From assembly GCF_016808335.1 (NCBI RefSeq), contig NC_053149.1:31121339-31185338 (forward strand): a stretch of 64,000 nt of DNA. Direction: 5' to 3'. A program made the translations under genes and the position numbers. The stretch comes from Panicum virgatum (taxonomy: Eukaryota > Streptophyta > Magnoliopsida > Poales > Poaceae). Positions within the stretch are counted from its first letter, which is position 1, and each line of letters starts with the position of its first letter. This document shows, one piece after another, positions 11,431 through 21,639 of this stretch. Below the pieces are notes generated by a model. That model ran no database searches. It saw only the letters and a list, made by a program, of their open reading frames with translations, and had not been told where the DNA came from.

Positions 11431-12457
11431 TTTCGGTACCCTGTAATAGGGATACCCACTCTTACTGCGGCAAGGCAGGACCCACGTAGTTATCCGTAAC
11501 TGCGCGCAAAGGACGGAGTAGCCAGGCCAATGGCCCCGGACCCGTTCCCCGCCTAGGGATGGGTCCGGAGATGCCACGTGTCCCTAAGGAAGGAAAGCTC
11601 CGAGCTGACAGCCGAGGCCTCAGACCCCCCGTAGGGGTCCGGGACCTCCTGTGTCCATCCAGACCTCCCTTACCGCGTGGGGGTCCGGAGCCACCACGTG
11701 TCCCGGAGGCACGGGTGCGGGCTCGTGTGCGAGTCCTCCACTGGATGACTCGCCCACCCACAGCATTTAATGCGGGTGGTTGAGGCGTGCTCTGTCGCCG
11801 CGGCACGCGGGACAGCCTTTGTCAGGCCTCACTGTGCACCGCGTATTACCAAGGTATACAGTGCAGCCGCCTGTGCCGCACCCGCGCAGGGCCCGCCTGC
11901 CGCATTAATTGGATACGATGGCACGGCACTTTTCCATCATGCCGCCTACGCCGCAAGCTATGCGGCCTGTTCAGCTACGTGGCAGGCAATGCCGCTAGCT
12001 ATGCCTGGTGCCGTTCTGACAAGACAGCGCCTGGACACGCCGGACGGAGGATTCCGGGAGCGGGCAATGGAATCCAGGAGAAAGATCTCCTTCGCCCGTG
12101 AAGCCATAAATATGAATAGTATGTTATCTTGTACTACATCGTTGGGCCCACCGGTCGGGGTCCCAACGGCCATGTACGCGTCCCCTTGAGATATAAAAGG
12201 GAGGCGCTCACTGTACACTACAAGCCAGAATAGACACACGACTCACAAGCTCTCGCAGACTCTCTCGAGGCAAGGCAATACAACACACAGTGGACGTAGG
12301 GTATTACGCTCTGGCGGCCCGAACCACTCTAATCCTGCTGTGTTCATCGTGTTCTTGAGCGAGATTGAACTAGTCACTATCTAACCCACGAGTAGTCACC
12401 CTCTGGGCTTAGGCGGGTGCCTTCTGCCACCCGTCTGTGGTTTGCCACACCACGACA
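11431..12457 (+). mobile_element. 3' LTR of element F (1027 bp)
   Basis: It follows a purine-rich tract and starts TTTCGGTACCC, where the related element E has TGTCGGTACCC, so the first dinucleotide has mutated. It ends CCACCACGACA. A TATA box lies in plus orientation near the end. The right neighbour is the interior of a minus-strand Tekay-like LTR, which F apparently entered. Confidence 0.75.
12192..12199 (+). promoter_or_regulatory. TATA box in element F LTR
   Basis: TATAAAAG followed by GGAGGCGCTCAC. Element E has TATAAAAG followed by GGAGACGCCC at the matching place, on its own sense strand. Confidence 0.7.
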
Positions 12458-12672
12458 CAAATTTAAAATTTGAATTCAAACCCTATCACTCAACCAAAAT
12501 AAAACCATGCTCCAGCATGAATGCACAAACACGTTGAACTAAATAAAATTTTAATTCCTTGTGAAATAAATTAAGGTTAAATGCAAGGCTAAACAATTAA
12601 AACCTTAAGAACTTTATTAAAGCCGAATTAAATTTATTATAAAATGTTGTATTTTAAAATCAGGGTGTTACA
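12458..12672 (-). mobile_element. Element G: start of 3' LTR (minus strand)
   Basis: On the minus strand this begins TGTAACACCCTGATTTTAAAA right after a PPT. It runs about 215 bp in the style of the Tekay-like LTRs, including the GAATTCAAA motif region. It is then cut by the end of element F. The rest of this LTR is not found. Confidence 0.8.
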
Positions 12673-12720
12673 AATCCTACCCCCTTACAGGAATCTCGTC
12701 CTGAGATTCTAATGGGCTGG
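12673..12720 (-). other. PPT and pol-end remnant of element G
   Basis: Minus-strand text reads GCTAGCCAGCCC, then GACGAGATTCCTGTAAGGGGGTAGG. This matches the pol end and PPT of elements A and D, so G belongs to the same clade. Confidence 0.75.
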
Positions 12721-12768
12721 CTAGCAAAGAGATCCAAGGATGGGATTAAGCTCTACGCACACCTGGTA

Positions 12769-13257
12769 TCACCTGCTGCTGATCCTGATCATTCTGGGCA
12801 TCCTGCTTGGAGCAGTTCCCGGAAATAAGGTGGTCTCGTCACCACTGGTACATGGGATTGGTGAAAGGTCCTGGACTGGTGCTACCGGTGACAAGCGATT
12901 CTGTGGACAACTTTTGACATAATGACCTTTTTGCCTGCATTGGTAGCACATGCGGCGGTGGTGAATGGCGCTACTTGGTTGACCTCCCTGTGAACTTAAC
13001 ATCCCATCTTGCATTATTTCTGTTGCTTGCTTTTTGGACTCCTTGCGACCGCGTGGCTGAATCACATTCATAGTGATAGTCAACCCATCAACATAATCAT
13101 AGAGTGCTTGGTTCTTGACCTGTGTATCTCTAGAACACTCAGGATCCTTTCTCTTCTGTATGGTCTGTAGCTCATCAACCGATGGAAAGTCAAGGAAAAG
13201 AGAATCCTCTGCTAGCTGCTCTTGATGAGACATCTTTCTCTTTGTACTGGAGAACAA
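12769..13257 (-). pseudogene. Gag zinc-knuckle fragment inside element G
   Basis: A 162-codon minus-strand frame contains a CCHC zinc knuckle, CYQCRQKGHYVKSC, near residue 100. The preceding region is rich in Lys, Gln and Asp. The knuckle shows it comes from a retroelement gag, but it differs from the A-D gag ([14 protein letters not shown]). It lies almost directly before the PPT, so pol is missing. The ATG at 13257 may not be the true start. Confidence 0.6.
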
Positions 13258-13703
13258 CCTCTAGTTCCTCCTAGTTGTGGCTTCATCTTCAGTCGCACGA
13301 ACTTGACGACAAGGAACGCCATAGAATTGGCAACACGGGCAAGCTTTCACACCATTCTTCGGGTGGTATGTTGTTTGCGAAGACTAATCTTGTACCATTA
13401 TCGGCTGCTCCACGGAAACTGTTGCATGAACACCATCACCCATTGCACTGTCTCCAAGGTCTTTTTGTTCTACCGACATCTGAGCTGGGATAAAAGGAAG
13501 CATAGATTGGTAACGTCAAAGAAGAGAGAAAACCCCACTATCTAAGGTTCTATCTTATTTAGACAACACTGCGCAGGCATCACTGCTGCTAACTCCAGAT
13601 GGGTGTTGCATAAATCCGAAAAAGGGAACTATAGCATAACTCTTCTGCCTCGTCCAAGAGATTCTCAAATTCTCTTGTACTATCTGTAGGCCGGGGTGTC
13701 ACA
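13258..13703 (-). mobile_element. Foreign LTR-like start inside element G
   Basis: Reading the minus strand, a second PPT (TGTAAGGGGGTAGGG) at about 13705-13720 is followed by TGTGACACCCCGG at 13703. This looks like the start of an LTR from another gypsy subfamily. It runs without recognisable coding sequence until the gag fragment. G therefore looks chimeric. The end of this piece cannot be fixed from the window. Confidence 0.45.
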
Positions 13704-13729
13704 TCCCTACCCCCTTACAGAAACCGATG

Positions 13730-14266
13730 TCCTCGTCGGTGAATCCCTGGATATCACATCCTCTTCGCACTATCCTTCTTCTCAACGAGCAAGACAGAAG
13801 CCCAAGGCATGATAAGGTAGAGGGAACAGAGTGGATCGTTTTAACCCCCAACGATCTAACTCAGTTTTATTAATAAATTAACTTTAACTTAAGACTGATT
13901 TTCATTAAACAATTTTAACTACTAAGCTATGCAATCAACCAAAGATCCAAATCAAACATTTGCATAATAACAAGCATACAAATTTTACACTTTAGCCGAG
14001 TTTAACACACAACTCGACTAACACAACGCGTCGCAAAATGGTCTATCGTGCTGAGGTCAGGGAATCCTAGACTGAAAAGGGTCGGTGAGATACTTCAGGG
14101 CCAAAGCTACGGAAACTATTCTATAGAGAAAAATCAAGGCAAAACGAGTAAAAATCATAGAATTCAAGGAATATAATAGCAAAATAGTTTCAGCAGACAA
14201 GGATAGAGAGAAGAAAACCCAAAACTCGACCAGTTCTATCTAGGCTTTCGTCCTACAGTCGATATA
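13730..14266 (-). other. Untranslated leader of element G
   Basis: Minus-strand leader related to those of B and C, with the same GTTAACTTAATTAATAAA-type stretch and CATAGCTTAGTGG-like segment. It runs from the PBS to the chimeric junction. No gene is seen. Confidence 0.65.
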
Positions 14267-14278
14267 GCTCTGATACCA
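14267..14278 (-). other. Primer binding site of element G
   Basis: On the minus strand TGGTATCAGAGC lies 3 bp after the LTR end (GGTGTTACA). It is the tRNA-iMet type. Confidence 0.88.
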
Positions 14279-14281
14279 CTC

Positions 14282-14518
14282 TGTAACACCCGGTTTACAA
14301 AAGGACATAAACCGAGCAATCATATACGTGCCAAGATCAAGTCACACGTATATACAATAGAATGAACAGTATATCACAGCACATATCACGTAAAAAGATA
14401 TAATAAAGCGAGTACGAATGTTATTTATTACATAAATGACAAATGTCTGAAGCAGAGTATGTGGAAGCGTAAAACAAGTACGAAACTCGGAAGCTGGGCG
14501 CCACAGGGACGTCGACTG
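14282..14518 (-). mobile_element. Element G 5' LTR, terminal piece (minus strand)
   Basis: The last 237 bp of the G LTR on the minus strand, ending CCGGGTGTTACA. It is cut at 14518 by element C, whose duplication GACTG is 14514-14518. The LTR resumes at 20291-20305 and again at 34203 after element E. Confidence 0.9.
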
Positions 14519-17500
14519 TGTAACACCCTAATTTAAATTTTAGCAATTTATAATGAATTTAATTGGCTTTATTTAATTTCTAAGGTTTATTGTGTTAGAC
14601 TTGCATTTAATCTTAATTTTTGTTCTATAAGTAATTAAAATTTATCATAGGTTTAATCTTTTTGTTGTTGCATCATGCTGGAGCATTGTTTTATTTGTTG
14701 AGTGATTGTGTGAATTCAAATTCAAATTTGAATTCATTTGCCTTGAGTTTGAATTAGGATTAGATTTAGAAAGGAAAAGAATTAGAAAAAGAGCCCAAAC
14801 CCCAAACCATCTCGGCCCAGTCCGGCCCAACCTTTCTCCTCTTCCCCTTATCCCGCGCAGCCCGTTTCTCCCTCTTCCCGGGCCTGCTCCCACGCACCGG
14901 CCCGCACTCTCCCGCTCACCCCGCGCTTGGCCCAGCGGTGCCACTTCCCCGGCCCAAAACCTCGCGCACCCCGCGCTCAAGCCAACACGCCCGCCCGAAC
15001 CGCCGGACCCACTCGCTAGCGTCGCTCCGCGCCCCGCGCTCCCACTCCGCGTCGCCCGCTCAGCCCGCGCCGCACCTCATCTCGCTGACCAGCCCGGCCC
15101 ACCTGGCAGCTCCTTCTTCCCCAACCCCCCGCAGCGCAACGTCCGTGCGGCATCCCCGGCCGTGATCCCCGGGATCCCCTTCCGTAGCACCCGAGCCGAA
15201 ATCCCTGGGCTCCGGCTTTATTTGACCCCCGTGACCCCTCCCTGCGCCCTCATCCACAGCCGCCTCCCCACAAACCCTAGCGCCGCCGCCTCCGCGCTGC
15301 TCTGTCTCGCCGCGCCCCTGCTCCGCCGTGAGCACACCGCACCGCACCGCTGCACCGCAAGCTCCCACAAGCCCCGCAGTAGATTCGCCATGGTCCCAGG
15401 GAGCCTCCCAAGCCCCTTGTACCCGCGCACGACCCTTACCTCGCCGGGAATTTCACCCGGACCCGCCTCAGGTGAGCACCGCCGCCTCCGAGAAATTACC
15501 TCGCCGCCGGCCACTCTCGTACCTCCCTGACCACGTGGAACTGTCGCAGGAGCACCCCGAGCCGAACTACGGTGTCCAGGCGCCGGAGAACCGCCACAGA
15601 ACCCCCTCCACGAACGCTGCCCCTGCTCCGCCGCCGGTCAGCAACGCCGTCGACTTCACTCAGCCATATTCTTCGATCCATAGCTCGGTGAGCATCTCCC
15701 AGACCCCCTACTCCTTTTGCGTTGGTTAGTTTGGACCTTGGCGCGCTCTAGTGCTTAGAGAACTGCACTCCGGCGAGGCTCGCCGCCTGCGCCGTCGCTC
15801 TCGCCGCCCTGTTACCTGCCGAGCCCCGCTTTTGGCCCCATTAGTTTACCCATGTCACGTAGATGCCAACCGACCCAAACCCGGGTCGAAACGACCCCCG
15901 GAGCGTCGGATTTGACGAACTCCGGCGAGCTTAGCGCCACGCCGCCGCGAACAAAACCGCCGGCGGTCGAGCGCCGCCGTCCACCCGCACCAGATGGATC
16001 CCCACCGTTCGATCCGCAGCCTACGACCGCAATTAGAACCTGTTTTGATTAGATCCAGACCGTCAGATCCCGATCCTACGGCCGAGATCCAAAGATAACG
16101 GTTCGGCCTGGCTCTTTTCCTAAAGAGACCCCCAACTTTGCCTAAATCAACCCGCAGTCTGATCCTATTCAAAAATAATTACGCAGAGGTCCTGTTTTTA
16201 GCGTTTTACCCCCTGAGCTTCTTTAAAATTTAACCCGCCATCCAGCGCCTGGACTTTTGCACGCTAGCCCTTAGATTTAGTGGTTATTTGCGTTTTAGTC
16301 CCTCTGTTGTAGCAGAAAAGTCCCTGGAACCCTGTTTTTATTACTGATAAGCCCCTGAACCTTGTTTTTAGCCTAGAATATGCGTTTTAGCTCCAATTTT
16401 TGTTAGAGTTTGCTTGTATGCTTATTATTGTGCATTGTTTTGGCCATGTGTTCGTGAGTAGACGCTGAGTTACCAAAGGAGCCCCAGTACCAGTACCCGG
16501 AGCAGCCGTCTTCCGAGCACTTTGAGCAGCAGCAGGAGCAGTACGAGGAAGCCAAGTATAACATGAAAAACCTATCATCTTTAAATACAATTTCATACTG
16601 CATTTAATTCTGTATGCCTATAAGGACTGTCCTAGCCACTTTATATCCTTTATATATCCCTTTGGGTTGCATTTTGGTTAGTTGTGCTAGGTTGCTGTGC
16701 TATAACACACTCTGGTTTTTTTTAAATTAATTTGATTAATGTTTTACTTGAACTTAATTCTGAGAGTGGCCCTCTGTGTGGATGAGTGGCTCACGTCTCT
16801 TTAAAAGATGTTTTTCGTAGAAACATGGTTTAGGGGGGGCCAGCACGGTGCTTAGTGCTCGGTTGGCCACTCTCCATAAGGACCGGTTCATAGAGCGACA
16901 ACCTGGGACAACAGCGCTACCACAAGGCTAGAATGGGATAGACTTGGCTTATTAATTAGGCCTTTTTGGTTTGGAGTAACTTACCTGCGGGGCGAGAGTA
17001 GTAAGCTTCAATGGTCCCTGCTCCTCCGGCTGGTCTGTGCTTGGTTTGCGTACCTGTGCTTGTACCCCCGTGAGGTGGGCCCCATCGTTGCTGACCTAAC
17101 TCTCGCGGATACGCCTTACCAACGAGGTTCTTTGTAACGGCCTCGTAGTGAGTCGCTAGTCATCTCACCTAAGGAAGTGTGATGAACCTCTAGCGTAGCT
17201 CACGACTTGTGGGTAAAGATGTGCAACCTCTGCAGAGTGTAAAACTGGTATACTAGCCATGCTCACGGTTATGAGCGGCCCAGATCCTCCTTTTGATTAG
17301 TGGGGTTGTCTCCTTCCGACGAGGGAGGTGCCTCTCGGGGTTACCTTGGTGGCTTGGTTTTGGTTTGGTTCTCAGTAGTGACATGATTAATTCTGATTAA
17401 TTACTATGTAACTGGGTTAATGGTAATTCATCAACTCTTAGTAAACAGCTTTAATAAAATTTTGCCAAGACATAAAAGCTAATGCAATCAGTCAGCCAAC

Positions 17501-17914
17501 CTTAGAGCCTCATAGTTTGTGTTATACTTGTTGAGTACAAGTTGTGTACTCACTCTTGCCTCTTCTCTACTTTTTCCTCCTGGCTACGCTACTGCTGCTC
17601 AGTTCCTGCCGACACGAGGGAGTTCGTCCAGCGCTACCAGGACTACGAGGACTTCTAGGCGTTCGTCTCCCAATCGACGTCCCTGTGGCGCCCTGCTCAG
17701 CTTCGGAGAGTTTTTATCGTACTTGTACCTCGCTTCCGTTGTATCAGACATTTATGTCATTAATGTAATAAATAACATTCGTATTTCAATTTATTATGTC
17801 TTATTCGTGATATGTGCTGTGATATACTGTTCATTCTGTTGTATATATGTGTGACTAGATCCTGGCACGTATATGGTTGCTCGGTTTATGTTCTTTTATA
17901 AACCGGGTGTTACA
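14519..17914 (+). mobile_element. 5' LTR of element C (3396 bp)
   Basis: Starts TGTAACACCC and ends GGGTGTTACA. The PBS follows after 3 bp. Its last 579 bp (17336-17914) align without length change to the truncated 3' LTR at 19707-20285, with a handful of substitutions. It has the same GC-rich front and AT-rich back as the A and D LTRs. Confidence 0.93.
16462..17658 (+). other. LTR micro-ORF, copy in element C 5' LTR
   Basis: Block 1 is 16462-16551 (90 nt; EPQYQYPEQPSSEHFEQQ). Block 2 is 17603-17658 (56 nt; ends QRYQDYEDF and TAG). Both frames are open. The donor is changed to AAG|CCAAGT here, so the GC-AG splice of this copy is probably lost. Confidence 0.5.
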
Positions 17915-17917
17915 GAG

Positions 17918-17930
17918 TGGTATCAGAGCC
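17918..17930 (+). other. Primer binding site of element C
   Basis: TGGTATCAGAGCC, 3 bp after the LTR end, tRNA-iMet type. Confidence 0.9.
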
Positions 17931-18481
17931 GTATCGACTGTAGGATGAGGCCTAGATAGAAATGGTCGAGTTTTAGGACTTCTTCTCTCCAATCCTTGTC
18001 TGTTGAAACTATTTTACTATTATACCCTTTGAAATTCTATGCCTTTTACTCGCCTTGCCTTGATTTCTCTCTCTAAAGAATAGTTTTCATAGATTTGGCC
18101 TGAATCAGTCATCTGACCACCATGAGTAAGCCAGGTGACCCTTTTTAATACGATAGTACGTTCTGCGACGCGTTGTGGTTAGTCGAGTCGGATGTTAAAC
18201 TCGGCTAAGTTGTGAAAATTGTCTGCTTGTTATTATGCTACATGTTTGATTTGGATTTTTGAATGATTGCATAGCTTAGTGGTTTAAATTTGTTTAAAGA
18301 AAATCACTCTCATGTTAAAGTTAACTAATTAATAAAATGAGTTAGATCATTGGGGGTAAAACAGTCCACTCTATCCTGTCTACTTTATCATGGCTGAGTC
18401 TTTTTCCACAAAAAGTTATCATATCCATCTGAATTTATTCCTGCAATATCCTTACTCGTGAAATCTTTTGTCCAAAATCAG
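17931..18481 (+). other. Untranslated leader of element C
   Basis: AT-rich leader nearly the same as that of element B. No coding sequence is visible. Confidence 0.8.
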
Positions 18482-18997
18482 ATGGTGAACACCAGGCGTG
18501 GTTCTGACCAGCAGGGGCAGAACAACCAGGGTCATAATACCCAGGGGACCGGGATCCCGATGCCTCCGCCTTTGACTCCGGAGCAGTACTTCCAGCTCTA
18601 GATGCAGATGATGGCTACCCTGAACAACACGGTTCAGGCTCTTCAGCAGGCTCACACTCAGCCTCCGCCTCCTCCACCACCGCAGCCTCGTGACGGGCGT
18701 GCTGAGGTCCTGAGGGGTCACCCGCCGACTTTCTCTCACACGTCCGACCCTCTTCAGGCTGACGACTGGCTCCGTGCAGTGGAGCGTCAGCTGGACATCG
18801 CCCAGTGCGATGATCGGGAGAGAGTTCTATACGCAGCAGGACAGCTGCGAGGGGCAGCTTTGGACTGGTGGGAGTCCCACCCAGTTCATGACCGTGAGTC
18901 TCTCACTTGGCTCCAGTTCAGGGAGCGTTTCGGCAGCCACAACGTCCCCGCGGGCGTTATGAAGATGAAGCAGAAGGAGTTCCTTGCACTGAAGCAG

Positions 18998-19107
18998 GTA
19001 ATCTTAAATATAATCATTCAGCGGTTTCTCTTGAACTAATGCCCCTTGTTCTATCCTTATGAATCTTGAGTTAATCTTTCGATATCTATCTGTCTTTGTC
19101 ACATCAG
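18998..19107 (+). other. Putative GT-AG intron inside gag of element C
   Basis: CAG|GTAATC opens and CACATCAG|GGG closes a 110-nt AT/T-rich stretch containing stops in the gag frame. Removing it restores the gag reading ...FLALKQ-GTMSVTEY... without frame change. Splicing is inferred from signals and frame only. Confidence 0.6.
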
Positions 19108-19525
19108 GGGACTATGTCGGTCACGGAGTATCGTGATCGCTTTCTGCAGCTTGCTCGCTATGCCCCTGCCGATGTTGCGGATGATCGCAAGAAGCAGGAG
19201 CACTTCATGGAGGGTCTTGAGGACTACTTCCAGTACGCGCTGCTCAACCTCCGCTTCGACAACTTCAACCATCTGATTGACAGTGCGCTCAACACTGAGC
19301 GCAAGCACTTAGAGATGGAGGACAAGAAGAGGAAGATTGTCCCCGTTGCTTCCGGCAGCAACACTCGTCCTCGCCTCCAGCAGCCTCAGCAGTACTAGCA
19401 GCCTCAGTACCGGCCTCCTCAGTAGTACCAGCAGAGGCCACCGCAGCAGTACCCGCCTCGACAGCAGCAGCAGGCGGGGCAGGGCTAGAGGTTACTGGCA
19501 CCTCCGGCTCGTGCTGCTCCACCGG

Positions 19526-19709
19526 CACCGCAGGCTCCACGTCTGGCAGCTCCTACCGGACAGCAGGCTCAGGGACCCCCTCGCACCTGCTTTCACTGCG
19601 GCCAGCCGGGGCACTACGCCAACGCCACCGCAGGCTCCACGTCCGGCAGCTCCTACCGGACAGCAGGCTCAGGGACCCCCTCGCACCTGCTTTCACTGCG
19701 GCCAGTCGG
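19526..19709 (+). repeat. 100-bp tandem duplication over the gag zinc knuckle
   Basis: The segment starting CACCGCAGGCTCCACG at 19526 is repeated at 19626. The second copy stops about 16 bp early at the deletion junction. The duplication removes the last cysteine of the knuckle. Confidence 0.9.
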
Positions 19710-20285
19710 GGTTACCTTGGTGGCTTGGTTTTGGTTTGGTTCTCAGTAGTGACATGATTAATTCTGATTAATTACTATGTAACTGGGTTAATGGTAATTC
19801 ATCAACTCTTAGTAAATAGCTTTAATAAAATTTTGCCAAGACATAAAAGTTAATGCAGTCAGTCAGCCAACCTTAGAGCCTCATAGTTTGTGTTATACTT
19901 GTTGATTACAAGTTGTGTACTCACTCTTGCCTCTTCTCTACTTTTTCCTCCTGGCTACGCTACTACTGCTCAGTTCCTGCTGACACGAGGGAGTTCGTCC
20001 AGCGCTACCAAGACTACGAGGACTTCTAGGCGTTCGTCTCCCAGTCGACGTCCCTGTGGCGCCCTGCTCAGCTTCGGAGAGTTTTTATCGTACTTGTACC
20101 TCGCTTCCGCTGTATCAGACATTTATGTCATTAATGTAATAAATAACATTCGTATTTCAATTTATTATGTCTTATTCGTGATATGTGCTATGATATACTG
20201 TTCATTCTGTTGTATATACGTGTGACTTGATCCTGGCACGTATATGGTTGCTCGGTTTATGTTCTTTTATAAACCGGGTGTTACA
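19707..20285 (+). mobile_element. Truncated 3' LTR of element C (last 579 bp)
   Basis: Begins at the shared CGGGG inside gag and matches 17336-17914 over its whole length. It ends GGGTGTTACA and is followed by the duplication GACTG. Confidence 0.92.
19974..20029 (+). other. LTR micro-ORF block 2, copy in element C 3' LTR
   Basis: 56 nt after a CTGCTCAG acceptor, ending REFVQRYQDYEDF and TAG. Block 1 is deleted with the rest of this LTR. Confidence 0.5.
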
Positions 20286-20290
20286 GACTG

Positions 20291-20305
20291 GGAGACGAAC
20301 GCCTA
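20291..20305 (-). mobile_element. Element G 5' LTR, 15-bp sliver between elements C and E
   Basis: GGAGACGAACGCCTA continues the G LTR exactly where C interrupted it (compare the reverse complement of 5985-6010). Its last five bases, GCCTA, are the left duplication of element E. Confidence 0.88.
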
Positions 20306-21361
20306 TGTCATGGGCTTTTGGGGGTACCCACAGCCGGGTGGCAGAACGCACCCGCCTATTCCCCAAGGGGGAGTACTCGGGGAAGTGCTAAGCTATTACG
20401 CCGATCTAGCTTCGGGCAAGAATGCAAGAACACACGGATTTAGAGTGGTTCGGGCTGCCGGAGCGTAATACCCTACATCCGCTGTGTGGTGTATTGCACT
20501 TGGAATGAATGAGTCTATCCTCTGCCCAGCTGGGGCTTGAGTCCTTTCCTAACGGGCGTCTCCCTTTTATAGAGCAAAGGGGCGCGTACACAGTCGTTAG
20601 ACCCCGACAGGTGGGTCTAACGTGGATGTATAGTATACTGCACAGGAAGCTTCAATGGAGCTACAGCGGGTGATGATCTTTTCTCGGATTTGCTTCATCG
20701 CCCTGTAGACTCTCTGACCGAGGGGAGTCCTTATTTGTCCCATTAGCGAGGCGCCCGTTGGGGGCAATGTAGCTTGCGGCATAGACTGCTGGGTCTACCG
20801 TGTAGGCGTCATAACGGGCGAAGCCGAGCCGTCGTGTCCAACTGTCATAGTAGACTAACATACGCGGCGTGGACGGTGCCAGCGACTGTACTATGTGCCT
20901 TGGTAACACGCGACCAACAGTGCAACCAGGCAAAAGCCGCCTCGGGCTCTACTGTGGCAAGGCGCACTTCCGTCTACCGCATTGAATGCGGTAGGTAGGC
21001 GAGTCTTCCAGTGGAAGCCATGCGGTACCGCGCGCGTGCCCGGACCTATGGACATGTGGCGGCTCCGGACCCAGGCGGGGTGTCGGTTCCACCCGCTGAG
21101 GGGTCCGGATAGTATATGGGGGTCCGGGACCCGGCGGGGGTCCGGGGCCCCAGCGGTTTCGGAGGGCTACCTCCTTCCTGGACACGTGGCGTCACCGGAC
21201 CCTCCCCGAGCGGGGAGCGGGTCCGGGGCCTTTTGCCGAGAGAGTAGGGCTCCGGACCACAGTGGTCCCGCTGCTCGGCCGTCTGGGCGTAGCTAAAGAT
21301 AACTACGAGACCCTTGCCTAGACACAGCAAGAGGGGGTACCCCAGTCCTGGGGTACCGACA
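20306..21361 (-). mobile_element. 3' LTR of element E (1056 bp)
   Basis: The terminal sequences TGTCGGTACC and CCCATGACA on the minus strand define the LTR. It aligns closely to the split right LTR (1057 bp). The GC-rich part near 21000-21250 holds short direct repeats of GGTCCGGG-like text. Confidence 0.9.
20564..20571 (-). promoter_or_regulatory. TATA box in element E 3' LTR
   Basis: TATAAAAG followed by GGAGACGCCC on the minus strand, identical in context to the other E LTR and similar to element F. Confidence 0.7.
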
Positions 21362-21639
21362 GTGGCCCCCGGGCCCATCTTGGGAGAGGTACGAACCCGC
21401 AGGTGGGGCCACCATTATGATGTGTTTCCATGCAGCTTGGCTGTGTCGGCGTGCTCTTGTCGAGAGCGGGTGCTCCGGACCCCTTGGAGGCCGGATCACC
21501 TGTTGCCAGGTTCAGGTACTAGAGTGCTCTCCGTAGGGCGGCGAAGGTGTAGGCTTGGGGTATGGAACCAAGCCAAGCGGCTACACGGACCTCGGACCGC
21601 TCAGGGAGCGAGAATCACTTCCCCGGACCTGGCTCCTGG

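Larger units (their letters stand above)
7232..12457 (+). mobile_element. Element F: 3' part of a Tat-like Ty3/gypsy element
   Basis: This stretch separates element B gag from minus-strand element G. It contains a large antisense ORF, then about 630 bp without a clear gene (10803-11430), then a PPT-like GGCCCAGGGGCCAC and a plus-oriented 3' LTR. An antisense ORF between pol and the 3' LTR is a known feature of Tat-lineage (Retand-type) elements. The 5' LTR, gag and pol are missing, so the left edge at 7231/7232 is a deletion or rearrangement junction. LTR ends resemble those of element E, so the two are related families. Confidence 0.7.
18482..19711 (+). pseudogene. gag of element C, with intron and four TAG stops
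   Basis: Starts MVNTRRGSDQQGQNNQ. Exon-like part 1 (18482-18997) has the Pro/Gln-rich stretch and the conserved gag core (ALDWWESHP, MKMKQKEFLALKQ). A GT-AG intron-like 110-nt segment (18998-19107) interrupts it, and part 2 resumes GTMSVTEYRDRFLQLARYAP. A Gln/Pro-rich tail and the zinc knuckle [13 protein letters not shown] follow. Four in-frame TAG codons (18599, 19396, 19423, 19486) sit where CAG is expected. The last Cys of the knuckle is replaced through a 100-bp tandem duplication, and the frame then runs into the 3' LTR. The gene is dead. Confidence 0.9.
14519..20285 (+). mobile_element. Element C: nested Tekay-like element with large internal deletion
   Basis: It is flanked by the 5-bp duplication GACTG (14514-14518 and 20286-20290). 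It has a full 5' LTR, PBS, leader and gag, then passes inside the zinc knuckle straight into the last 579 bp of the 3' LTR (19707-20285). All of pol, the PPT and about 2.8 kb of the 3' LTR are missing. The junction shares CGGGG with both parents. It cannot be autonomous. Confidence 0.93.
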
